Assembly: GCA_913774725.1 (NCBI GenBank)
Contig: CAJYIG010000164.1
Coordinates: forward strand, 1 to 5,630
Length of the DNA stretch: 5,630 nt
Direction: 5' to 3'
Source: an uncultured Curtobacterium sp.
Lineage (GTDB): Bacteria > Actinomycetota > Actinomycetes > Actinomycetales > Microbacteriaceae
In this document: positions 1 to 5,630 of the stretch, piece by piece
Position numbering within the stretch: position 1 is the stretch's first letter
Layout of the letters: every line of letters begins with the position of its first letter
Position numbers and translations under genes: made by a program
Notes under the pieces: generated by a model
Databases searched by the model: none
The model's input: the letters and a program-made list of their open reading frames with translations, nothing else
Told to the model about the DNA's origin: nothing

Positions 1-768
1 AACATCTACTCCGGCAAGGCGCAGGGCGAGGCCTCGACCATGCAGGGCTTCGAGATGCTCCTGTACGGCGCGGACGGCGACGGCAACACCCTCTACAAGG
101 ACAAGAAGTGGGTCGTCGGCTCGAAGCAGTTCGAGGACTCCCTGAAGTTCATCAAGGAGGTCTACCAGGGCGGCCTCGGACCGACCCCGCAGCAGGCGCT
201 CGACACGAACGTCGGCACGACGATCGCGCAGACCTGGCTGCCCGAGGGCAAGCTCGCCATCGACCTCGACGGCTCGTGGCAGTCCGGCACGTGGCTCGAG
301 TCCGGTACCGCTCCGTGGAAGGAGTGGAACGACGTGATGGGTCAGGCGGCCTTCCCGACGCAGAACGGTCAGGCACCGGGCTACAACTCGATGTCCGGCG
401 GGTGGACGCTCGCGGTCGGTTCGAAGTCGAAGAACCCGCAGGCCGCGTTCGACTTCATCACGACGTTCCTGAGCAAGGACGGCTCGTTGAAGTACGACAC
501 CGAGAACAGCCAGATCGCGGTCCGCAAGGACGTCGCCGAGGACCCGGCGTACACCGGCGCCAACCCGACGTTCGCGTTCTTCTCCGGTCTGGTGCAGCAC
601 ACCAACTTCCGCCCCGCCACGAGTGACTACTCGCAGGTCTCGAACGCCATCCAGGTCGCGATGGAGTCGGTCATGACCGGGCAGCAGACACCCGCCGAGG
701 CCGCGAAGGTCTACGACCAGTCCGTCGAACAGGTCGTCGGCAAGGACAACACCGTCGACGCCGGGTAG
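1..768 (+). CDS. ABC-transporter extracellular sugar-binding protein, C-terminal part (5' truncated)
   Basis: The reading frame is open from base 1 and ends at TAG (766-768), giving 255 visible residues. The start, signal peptide and expected lipoprotein cysteine lie upstream of the window. Family 1 binding proteins are usually about 400-450 residues, so roughly the last 60% is present. Family-like features are the segment GKLAIDLDGSWQSGTW (visible residues 83-98), the GGWTLAVGSKSKNPQAAFDF region (133-152), where a Gly/Trp loop precedes a helix, and the tail helix around PAEAAKVYDQ (231-240). Several Trp residues (93, 98, 106, 109, 135) could stack on sugar rings; this is inference. The protein should act outside the membrane and deliver a carbohydrate to the two permeases downstream. 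The nearby GH38 enzyme suggests an alpha-mannose-containing ligand, which the protein itself does not show. The ATG at base 40 is internal and is not the start. Family assignment is confident; substrate is not. Confidence 0.92.
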   Translation, partial: NIYSGKAQGEASTMQGFEMLLYGADGDGNTLYKDKKWVVGSKQFEDSLKFIKEVYQGGLGPTPQQALDTNVGTTIAQTWLPEGKLAIDLDGSWQSGTWLESGTAPWKEWNDVMGQAAFPTQNGQAPGYNSMSGGWTLAVGSKSKNPQAAFDFITTFLSKDGSLKYDTENSQIAVRKDVAEDPAYTGANPTFAFFSGLVQHTNFRPATSDYSQVSNAIQVAMESVMTGQQTPAEAAKVYDQSVEQVVGKDNTVDAG

Positions 769-793
769 CGGCGCGACCACCTGACGGTCGGGA

Positions 794-820
794 GGCGCGG
801 CTCACGTCGTGCACCGCGCC
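794..820 (+). promoter_or_regulatory. Hairpin between binding-protein and permease genes
   Basis: GGCGCGG (794-800) and CCGCGCC (814-820) form a perfect 7-bp GC stem. Inside the 13-base loop, CAC (803-805) can pair with GTG (809-811), extending the fold above a small internal loop. It starts 26 bases after the binding-protein stop and lies 54 bases before the likely permease start. No T-tract follows, so it is not a classical intrinsic terminator. In many sugar ABC operons a structure at this place protects the binding-protein mRNA end or partly stops transcription, so that more binding protein than permease is made. That role is inferred from position and structure only. Confidence 0.5.
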
Positions 821-860
821 ACCCGTCCGTCCCATCCCACCTTCGGAACCCTCCGCACCC

Positions 861-866
861 GGAAGG
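861..866 (+). promoter_or_regulatory. Ribosome-binding site that decides the first permease start
   Basis: GGAAGG lies 8 bases before the GTG at 875. An upstream in-frame GTG at 809 sits inside the intercistronic hairpin and has no comparable purine-rich site at proper spacing. This favours 875 as the start. The spacing matches that of the mannosidase site downstream (AAAGGA, 8 bases, ATG). Confidence 0.7.
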
Positions 867-874
867 CAACCCTC

Positions 875-1825
875 GTGTCCAGCACCCCCCTCGCGCCGAC
901 GCTGTCGGCGCCCGGTGCGCCGAAGCGCACCGATCCTCCCGTGCCGCGCAAGCGGCGACCGCTGCGGAACGCGACGCGCGTCGTCCCGCTGCTGCCCGCG
1001 GTGGTCCTCCTCGTCGTATTCCTGCTCGGCCCGGTCATCTCCTCGTTCTACGGGTCGTTCACCAACTCGGCGCTGACCGGCGCGAGCGCGGCGAACCAGC
1101 AGTTCGTCGGCTTCGCGAACTACGTCGAGCTCTTCCAGGACCCGGACTTCCCGAAGTCCGTGGTGCTCACGATCGTGTTCCTGCTGGCCTCAGCCGTCGT
1201 CGGGCAGAACGTGCTCGGTCTCGGGCTCGCGTTCCTCATGCGCAGCGCCAACAAGGTCGTCCGCGCCGTCGTCGGCACCTTCGTCGTCGCGGCCTGGGTC
1301 CTGCCGGAGATCGTGGCCTCGTTCGCCGCCTACGCGTTCTTCAACGACACCGGCACGCTCAACACGTTCCTGGCGTCCATCGGCATCACCGGGGCGAACT
1401 GGCTCTACACGTACCCGATGCTCGCGGTGATCCTGGCGAACATCTGGCGCGGGACCGCGTTCTCGATGCTCGTGTACTCGGCCGCCGTGTCCGAGGTGCC
1501 CGAGGAGATCACCGAGTCCGCCGAGGTCGACGGCGCCAGCGGGTGGCAGCGGCTGATCTACATCACGCTGCCGGTCATCCGACGGTCGATCTCGACGAAC
1601 CTCATGCTCACGACGCTGCAGACGCTGTCGGTCTTCACCCTCATCTTCGTGATGACGGGCGGCGGCCCCGGCACGAACTCGTCGACCCTGCCGATCCTGG
1701 CGTACCAGGAGGCGTTCAAGTTCTCGCAGCTCGGCTTCGGGACCGCGATCGCGACGATCCTGCTGGTCGTCGGCGCGGTGTTCTCGATCATCTACATCCG
1801 GGCGCTCAAGCCGGAGGTGGACTGA
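875..1825 (+). CDS. CUT1-type sugar ABC transporter permease (MalF/UgpA-like subunit)
   Basis: This 316-residue inner-membrane subunit forms half of the sugar channel. Six hydrophobic segments are visible near residues 36-57, 95-123, 130-156, 182-204, 240-262 and 287-308. The N-terminal ~35 residues are cytoplasmic-type, rich in Pro, Lys and Arg. FVGFANY (77-83) and TGGGPGTNSSTLPILAYQEA (261-280) are typical of the MalF-like partner in CUT1 systems. The EAA loop that contacts the ATPase reads EEITESAEVDGASGW from residue 210, with the conserved D219-G220-A221 and then LPVIR. The alanine pair of the EAA consensus is partly replaced (ESAEVDGA), which is common in MalF-type subunits. GTG at 875 is chosen for its ribosome-binding site; starting at GTG 809 would add 22 residues. 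The stop is 2 bases before the second permease, so the two are probably translationally coupled. Family is certain; substrate is unknown. Confidence 0.93.
   Translation: MSSTPLAPTLSAPGAPKRTDPPVPRKRRPLRNATRVVPLLPAVVLLVVFLLGPVISSFYGSFTNSALTGASAANQQFVGFANYVELFQDPDFPKSVVLTIVFLLASAVVGQNVLGLGLAFLMRSANKVVRAVVGTFVVAAWVLPEIVASFAAYAFFNDTGTLNTFLASIGITGANWLYTYPMLAVILANIWRGTAFSMLVYSAAVSEVPEEITESAEVDGASGWQRLIYITLPVIRRSISTNLMLTTLQTLSVFTLIFVMTGGGPGTNSSTLPILAYQEAFKFSQLGFGTAIATILLVVGAVFSIIYIRALKPEVD
1813..1817 (+). promoter_or_regulatory. Ribosome-binding site of second permease, inside the first permease gene
   Basis: GGAGG lies within the last codons of the upstream permease and 10 bases before ATG 1828. 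The upstream stop codon falls between it and the start, an arrangement that favours translational coupling and equal production of the two partner subunits. Confidence 0.6.
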
Positions 1826-1827
1826 CC

Positions 1828-2727
1828 ATGGCCCTCACCGCTGACCGTCCCGTGTCGAACGCGACCCGCTCCGTGACCGCCCCGGGTGCGCTGCACATGA
1901 CCTCGCCGCGAGGCCGCACGATGCGCTGGGCGTCGAACGTCGTGCTGCTCGTCATCGCCGTGTGCTTCGCGGTGCCGCTGCTCTGGCTCGTGCTCGCCTC
2001 GGTGGACACGCAGGCGTCCCTGTCCGTGAAGATCCCGACGCAGTTCACACTCGACAACTTCGCGAAGGTGCTCACCCCGGAGCTGTCGTTCATCCCGCTC
2101 GCGAACAGCCTGCTGCTCTCCGGCGGCACCGCGGTCGTCACCGTGGTGTTCGCCCTGCTCGCCGCGTACCCGCTGTCCCGGTACAAGATGCGTGTGAACA
2201 AGCCGTTCCTCTACAGCATCCTGTTCGGCACCGGCCTGCCCATCACCGCGATGATGGTGCCGGTCTACGCGCTGTTCGTGTCGCTGAACCTGATCGACAA
2301 CGTGTGGGGCTGCATCTTCTTCCTCGCCGCCACGTCGCTGCCGATGGCGATCTGGATGGCGAAGAACTTCATGGACTCGGTGCCGATCTCGCTCGAGGAG
2401 GCGGCCTGGACGGACGGCGCCTCGATGTTCACCACGCTGACGCGCATCGTCGTGCCGCTCATGCGCCCGGGGATCGCCGTCGTCTTCATCTTCGTGTTCA
2501 TCCAGGCGTGGGGGAACTTCTTCGTCCCGTTCGTCCTGCTGCTCTCGCCCGACAAGGTGCCCGCCGCGGTGAGCATCTTCAACTTCTTCGGGCAGAACGG
2601 GGCAGTCGCCTACGGGCAGCTCGCCGCGTTCTCGATCGTGTACTCCGTGCCGGTCATCGCCCTCTACGTGCTCGTGTCCCGCGGCCTCGGTGGGGGCAAC
2701 GCCCTCGCCGGCGGCATCAAGGGCTGA
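1828..2727 (+). CDS. CUT1-type sugar ABC transporter permease (MalG/UgpE-like subunit)
   Basis: This 299-residue membrane protein is the second channel subunit. Hydrophobic segments lie near residues 35-58, 92-116, 127-150, 157-178, 212-238 and 265-285. The ATPase-contact loop is a clean EAA motif: LEEAAWTDGAS from residue 189, with E191-A192-A193 and D196-G197-A198, followed by IVVPLMRPGI. AAYPLSRYK (112-120) and the LPMAIWMAKNF stretch (171-181) are also typical of MalG-like partners. ATG 1828 follows the first permease stop by 2 bases and has GGAGG upstream. ATGs at residues 24 and 32 would still keep all membrane segments but have weaker sites. The first 30 residues are polar and variable, so the exact start is a little less sure than the family. 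It pairs with the preceding permease; the ATPase is not encoded here. Confidence 0.94.
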   Translation: MALTADRPVSNATRSVTAPGALHMTSPRGRTMRWASNVVLLVIAVCFAVPLLWLVLASVDTQASLSVKIPTQFTLDNFAKVLTPELSFIPLANSLLLSGGTAVVTVVFALLAAYPLSRYKMRVNKPFLYSILFGTGLPITAMMVPVYALFVSLNLIDNVWGCIFFLAATSLPMAIWMAKNFMDSVPISLEEAAWTDGASMFTTLTRIVVPLMRPGIAVVFIFVFIQAWGNFFVPFVLLLSPDKVPAAVSIFNFFGQNGAVAYGQLAAFSIVYSVPVIALYVLVSRGLGGGNALAGGIKG

Positions 2728-2771
2728 CCCCGTCCGACCGCGATGGGCTCGTCCCACCGCTGTCCCTGCTG

Positions 2772-2808
2772 GAAAGGAACCACTCCATGCACCACGACGA
2801 ACCCCTCG
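2772..2808 (+). repeat. 37-base direct repeat, copy 1 (duplicated gene start)
   Basis: These 37 bases are identical to 2844-2880, exactly 72 bases downstream. The block contains the AAAGGA ribosome-binding site (2773-2778), an 8-base spacer, ATG (2787) and the codons for MHHDEPL. Bases immediately on either side differ between the copies (g versus c before it, ctg versus tcg after it). In this copy the frame closes after 13 codons. Confidence 0.95.
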
Positions 2809-2828
2809 CTGTCGTCAACGGGCTCTGA
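2787..2828 (+). CDS. 13-codon mini-ORF, possible leader peptide or remnant of a duplicated gene start
   Basis: The ORF reads MHHDEPLAVVNGL and stops at TGA 2826-2828. It has the same ribosome-binding site, spacing and first seven codons as the mannosidase gene, whose ATG is 30 bases after this stop and in the same frame. Because the initiation region is identical to that of a gene that must be translated, ribosomes should be able to start here too. It could be a leader that tunes mannosidase translation by termination and reinitiation. It could equally be a non-functional leftover of a duplication, or the stub of a deleted gene. It has no run of a single amino acid as in classical attenuation peptides. 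Whether the peptide has any function is unknown. Confidence 0.4.
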   Translation: MHHDEPLAVVNGL

Positions 2829-2841
2829 CCCGGATCGCCCG
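2829..2841 (+). repeat. 13-base direct repeat, copy 1
   Basis: CCCGGATCGCCCG recurs at 2887-2899, in the same order relative to the 37-base repeat. The two repeats are 20 bases apart in the first copy and 6 in the second. Here it follows the mini-ORF stop directly; in the second copy it codes for part of ARIAR in the mannosidase. This supports one larger duplication that later changed by an insertion or deletion of net 14 bases. Confidence 0.75.
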
Positions 2842-2843
2842 CC

Positions 2844-2880
2844 GAAAGGAACCACTCCATGCACCACGACGAACCCCTCG
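2844..2880 (+). repeat. 37-base direct repeat, copy 2 (mannosidase start)
   Basis: Identical to 2772-2808. This copy holds the working initiation site of the alpha-mannosidase: AAAGGA (2845-2850), 8 bases, then ATG 2859 and the first seven codons. The frame stays open from here. Confidence 0.95.
2845..2850 (+). promoter_or_regulatory. Ribosome-binding site of the alpha-mannosidase
   Basis: AAAGGA is 8 bases before ATG 2859 and fixes this start. The same site occurs at 2773-2778 before the mini-ORF, so the two could compete for or share ribosomes. Confidence 0.75.
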
Positions 2881-5630
2881 TCGAAGCCCGGATCGCCCGT
2901 CTCGTCCGGGACCGCATCGACCCCGCCGTGCACCGTCGCTCGGCCCCGGTCACCGTCGACGCCTGGCAGGTGCCGGACGAACCGGTGCCGTTCGCCGAGG
3001 CCGTCGCCGCCGAGTACACGCCGTTCACCGTCGGCGACGCCTGGGGCGGGCGGCCCTGGGGGACCACCTGGTTCCGGGTCCGCGGCACCGTGCCGGAGGA
3101 CTTCGGCACCGCCCCGGGCACCACCGTCGAGCTCCGCGTCGACCTGGGCTTCTCGAAGCGGCAGCCCGGCTTCCAGGCCGAGGGACTCGCCTGGCGCACC
3201 GACGGCTCCACGATCAAGGGCATCGAGCCGCGGAACGACACCGTCCCCGTCGAGGTCGGCCCCGGCGGCTCGTTCGAGCTGTACGTCGAGGCCGCGTCCA
3301 ACCCGGACATCGGCGGCGACGACTTCCAGGGTGCGACCCCGCTCGGGTCGAAGGCGACCGCCGGGACCGAGCCGATCTACCGCCTGCGTGCGCTCGAGCT
3401 CGTCGAGCGGGACGACACCGTGTGGGAGCTCCAGCAGGACGTCTGGGTGCTCCGCGGACTCATGGCCGAGCTGCCGACCGACGGGACCCGCGGCGCCGAC
3501 CTGCTCCGCGTGCTCGAACGGGCCGCCGACGCCCTCGACCCCGACGACGTCGCCGGGACCGCCGCCGATGCCCGGGCCGTGCTCGCCCCGGCGCTCGCCG
3601 TCCCCGCCAGCGCCGCCGCGCACCGCGCCGTCGCCGTCGGGCACGCCCACATCGACTCCGCGTGGCTCTGGCCGGTCCGCGAGACGATCCGGAAGTGCGC
3701 CCGCACGTTCTCGAACGTGCTCGACCTGATGGACCAGGACCCCGCCTTCACGTTCGCGTGCTCGTCGGCGCAGCAGTACGCGTGGATCCGCGACGGCTAC
3801 CCGTCGATCTGGGCACGGATCAAGGAGCGCGTCGCCGAGGGCCGGTGGATCCCGGTCGGCGGCATGTGGGTCGAGTCGGACACGAACCTGCCCGGGGGTG
3901 AGGCACTCGCCCGGCAGTTCGTCGCCGGCAAGCGGCTCTTCCTCGAGGAGTTCGGTGTCGACACCCCCGAGGCCTGGCTGCCCGACTCGTTCGGGTACAC
4001 CGGGGCCCTGCCGCAGATCGTCCGCGCCGCCGGGTCGAAGTGGTTCGTCACGCAGAAGCCCTCGTGGAACGAGACGAACGTCATCCCGCACACGTCCTTC
4101 CACTGGGAGGGCATCGACGGCTCCCGCGTCCTGACGCACCTGCCCCCGGCCGACACGTACAACTCGGACGTCTCCGCCGCCGACCTGCACCGAGGAGAGC
4201 GGGGCAACAAGGAGCGCGGCGTCGCGAACACCTCGATGCTCCTGTACGGCTTCGGTGACGGCGGTGGTGGACCCACGCGCGAGATGGTCGCGGCCGCACG
4301 ACGCCAGCACGACCTCGACGGCTCGCCCCGGGTCGACCTCGGCACCCCGGCCGACGTCTTCGAGGAGCTCGAACGCGTCCTGCCGGAGCCCGCCGTCTGG
4401 TCGGGGGAGATGTACCTCGAGTTCCACCGCGGCACGTACACGTCGCAGATCCGCACGAAGCAGGGCAACCGGCGCTCCGAGCACCTGCTCCGCGAGGCCG
4501 AGCTCTGGGCGGCGACCGCTGCCGTGCGACTCGGCGCCGAGTACCCGTACGACGAACTCGAGTCCGTCTGGCACACCGTGCTCCTGCAGCAGTTCCACGA
4601 CATCCTGCCGGGGTCGTCGATCGCGTGGGTCTACGAGAACGCCGAGGCCGAGTACGCCCGCGTCGGGAAGGTGCTCGAGGGCCTGATCGGTGCCGCGACG
4701 ACCGCGCTCGCGAGCGGTGGGGCGCCGGCGCTCGCCGGGGTCGGGGCGTCCGCGACCGCCTTCGCCGGCGACGGCGGGGCCGCTCTCGACGCGCCTCGGG
4801 ACCCGGGCACGGTCGGGACCGGCGGCAGCGCCGAGGTCGGGACCGTCGTGCGCTTCAACGCCTCGCCCGTGGCGGCGGGCGGGGTGACCGCCCTGGGTGG
4901 TTCCGCGGTGTCGGCGGCGGAGGCGGTGCCTCCCGTCCGGAGCGGTGACCGCTTCGTGTTCGACACCGGTGTCGTGACCGCGACCGTCGACGCCGAGGGC
5001 CACGTCGTGTCGTTCGTCGACCACGCGACCGGACGCGACGCGATCGCACCCGGTGCTGCTGCGGCGCAGTACACGGTGTTCCGGGACACCCCGAACCAGT
5101 GGGAGGCGTGGGACATCGACCGCGCGTACCAGCGGAGCGGCACCGTGCTGTCCGCGGCCTCGGTCGACGTGGACGGCGACGCACTCGTCGTGACGCGGCC
5201 GTTCGGCTCGTCGTCGGTGACCACCCGGTACACGGCCGTCGTGGGCCAGCCCGAGCTGCACGTCGAGACCGAGGTCGAGTGGCACGAGCGGCAGAAGCTC
5301 CTCAAGCTGGCGTTCCCGCTCGACGTCCGGGCGTCCGTCGCGTCGAGCGAGATCCAGTTCGGGCACATCGACCGGCCGACGCACCAGAACACCTCGTGGG
5401 ACATGGCCCGGTTCGAGACGTCCGCGCACCGGTGGGTGCACGTCGGTGAACCCGGGTTCGGTGTGGCGGTCGCGAACGACTCGACCTACGGACACGACAT
5501 CACCCGCTCGACCCGGGCGGACGGCGGGACGACGACCCTGGTGCGGGAGTCGCTGCTGCGCGCGCCGACCTTCCCGCCCGCAGGACCGTCCGGAACACGT
5601 GGTGCCCCTGGTCGGCGTGCGGGTCCGGGA
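2859..5630 (+). CDS. GH38 alpha-mannosidase, cytoplasmic, 3' truncated
   Basis: The frame is open for 924 codons to the window end with no stop. Related enzymes are about 1,000 residues, so perhaps 80-100 are missing. It hydrolyses terminal alpha-linked mannose with a bound metal, normally zinc. The N-terminal beta domain carries WGTTWFRV (67-74). The catalytic domain begins at GHAHIDSAWLWP, with expected metal ligands H264 and D266. WLPDSFGY supplies the likely nucleophile and ligand D376. EFHRGTYTSQ (521-530) is a family motif, and QQFHDILPGSS gives the fourth ligand H580. All key residues are therefore present. An Ala/Gly-rich stretch (about 619-661) joins the helical middle region to the beta-sandwich C-terminal domains, which include SLLRAPTFP near 899-907. 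There is no signal peptide or membrane segment, so the enzyme should act on imported glycans. It is probably co-transcribed with the permeases, 131 bases upstream. The final ~17 codons look out of frame (see the entry at 5577-5630). Confidence 0.95.
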   Translation, partial: MHHDEPLVEARIARLVRDRIDPAVHRRSAPVTVDAWQVPDEPVPFAEAVAAEYTPFTVGDAWGGRPWGTTWFRVRGTVPEDFGTAPGTTVELRVDLGFSKRQPGFQAEGLAWRTDGSTIKGIEPRNDTVPVEVGPGGSFELYVEAASNPDIGGDDFQGATPLGSKATAGTEPIYRLRALELVERDDTVWELQQDVWVLRGLMAELPTDGTRGADLLRVLERAADALDPDDVAGTAADARAVLAPALAVPASAAAHRAVAVGHAHIDSAWLWPVRETIRKCARTFSNVLDLMDQDPAFTFACSSAQQYAWIRDGYPSIWARIKERVAEGRWIPVGGMWVESDTNLPGGEALARQFVAGKRLFLEEFGVDTPEAWLPDSFGYTGALPQIVRAAGSKWFVTQKPSWNETNVIPHTSFHWEGIDGSRVLTHLPPADTYNSDVSAADLHRGERGNKERGVANTSMLLYGFGDGGGGPTREMVAAARRQHDLDGSPRVDLGTPADVFEELERVLPEPAVWSGEMYLEFHRGTYTSQIRTKQGNRRSEHLLREAELWAATAAVRLGAEYPYDELESVWHTVLLQQFHDILPGSSIAWVYENAEAEYARVGKVLEGLIGAATTALASGGAPALAGVGASATAFAGDGGAALDAPRDPGTVGTGGSAEVGTVVRFNASPVAAGGVTALGGSAVSAAEAVPPVRSGDRFVFDTGVVTATVDAEGHVVSFVDHATGRDAIAPGAAAAQYTVFRDTPNQWEAWDIDRAYQRSGTVLSAASVDVDGDALVVTRPFGSSSVTTRYTAVVGQPELHVETEVEWHERQKLLKLAFPLDVRASVASSEIQFGHIDRPTHQNTSWDMARFETSAHRWVHVGEPGFGVAVANDSTYGHDITRSTRADGGTTTLVRESLLRAPTFPPAGPSGTRGAPGRRAGPG
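2887..2899 (+). repeat. 13-base direct repeat, copy 2
   Basis: CCCGGATCGCCCG, matching 2829-2841, lies here inside mannosidase codons 10-14. The distance to its twin is 58 bases, against 72 for the longer repeat, which shows a 14-base length difference between the duplicated units. Confidence 0.75.
5577..5630 (+). other. Probable frameshift or sequence error near the 3' end of the mannosidase
   Basis: Up to the codons TTC CCG CCC (5571-5579) third positions are nearly all G or C. From GCA (5580) the in-frame codons abruptly carry A or T in the third position in 11 of 17 cases, giving the odd, Gly/Pro/Arg-rich tail AGPSGTRGAPGRRAGPG. Reading one base later restores high third-position GC and gives QDRPEHVVPLVGVRVR from 5581. 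The family normally continues after LLRAP-FP with an acidic stretch and an Asp-x-Gly-x-His pattern, which the shifted reading resembles slightly better. One extra base in the C-rich run 5574-5579 would explain it. Whether this is a real mutation or an error at a sequence end cannot be told here. Confidence 0.5.

Noticed and set aside
774..790. Small inverted repeat CGACC / GGTCG right after the binding-protein stop
   Set aside because: It is only 5 bp with a 7-base loop and no T-tract; such pairs are expected by chance at this GC content. It may at most add to the stronger neighbouring hairpin.
1792..2757. A 321-codon open frame on the - strand over the second permease
   Set aside because: It is extremely rich in Arg, His, Glu and Gly, with no membrane or domain pattern. 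It mirrors the codon structure of the permease gene.
2741..2759. Imperfect hairpin CGATGGG / CCCACCG after the second permease
   Set aside because: The stem has a mismatch and no T-tract follows. It is too weak to call a terminator, and the mannosidase appears to belong to the same operon.
2770..2787. TGGA...TCCA around the first ribosome-binding site as a possible operator
   Set aside because: Only four bases pair, it is absent from the second copy, and the sequence is explained by the ribosome-binding site. It does not resemble a LacI-type palindrome.
2690..3901. A + strand open frame of about 400 codons overlapping the permease end and mannosidase start
   Set aside because: It is an Arg/Pro/Ala-rich shadow in another frame. 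It encodes the duplicated start block out of frame and shows no family features.
2664..5495. A 943-codon open frame on the - strand, antisense to the mannosidase
   Set aside because: It is Arg/Gly/Asp/Val-rich, contains no recognisable domain, runs across the permease end and the intergenic gap, and is explained by the lack of stops in very GC-rich DNA. The + strand frame carries all GH38 catalytic motifs.
1..5630. A previously undescribed multi-gene system
   Set aside because: All large genes belong to well-known families (CUT1 ABC transporter and GH38 mannosidase) in an expected arrangement. Only the duplicated start region is unusual.

Overview
The window is about 70% GC by eye. Third codon positions are almost always G or C, and initiation sites are purine-rich (GGAAGG, AAAGGA, GGAGG). 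Together with the gene content this points to a high-GC actinobacterium. A member of the Microbacteriaceae, such as a Curtobacterium-like organism, is a reasonable guess, but the sequence here cannot prove it. Both ends cut through genes, so this may be a whole short contig or an arbitrary slice.

Layout: all genes lie on the + strand in one apparent operon. Positions 1-768 hold the C-terminal 255 residues of an ABC-transporter sugar-binding protein. A 106-base gap follows, containing a strong hairpin (794-820). Next come two CUT1-type inner-membrane permeases (875-1825 and 1828-2727) separated by 2 bases. A 131-base gap (2728-2858) carries a partly duplicated translation-initiation region and a 13-codon mini-ORF. 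The last gene is a GH38 alpha-mannosidase (2859 onward), which runs off the 3' end after 924 codons.

How the genes work together: the binding protein would capture an oligosaccharide outside the cell and the two permeases would form the membrane channel. No ATPase gene is present, so energy must come from an ATPase encoded outside the window, as is common for actinobacterial CUT1 systems that share one MsiK-type ATPase. The mannosidase has no signal peptide and should cleave alpha-mannosides in the cytoplasm after import. The import-plus-mannosidase pairing suggests scavenging of alpha-mannose-containing glycans. The substrate is inferred from the neighbouring enzyme, not read from the transporter.

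The most interesting non-coding structure is the duplicated gene start before the mannosidase. A 37-base identical block (ribosome-binding site, ATG and first seven codons) occurs twice, exactly 72 bases apart and in the same frame, and the first copy ends in a stop after 13 codons. The last ~50 bases also show a sudden change in codon-position composition inside the mannosidase, suggesting a frameshift or sequence error there. I see no clearly new multi-gene system. No tRNA, rRNA, CRISPR array, mobile element, promoter or convincing intrinsic terminator was found, and there is no gene-free stretch over 300 bases.
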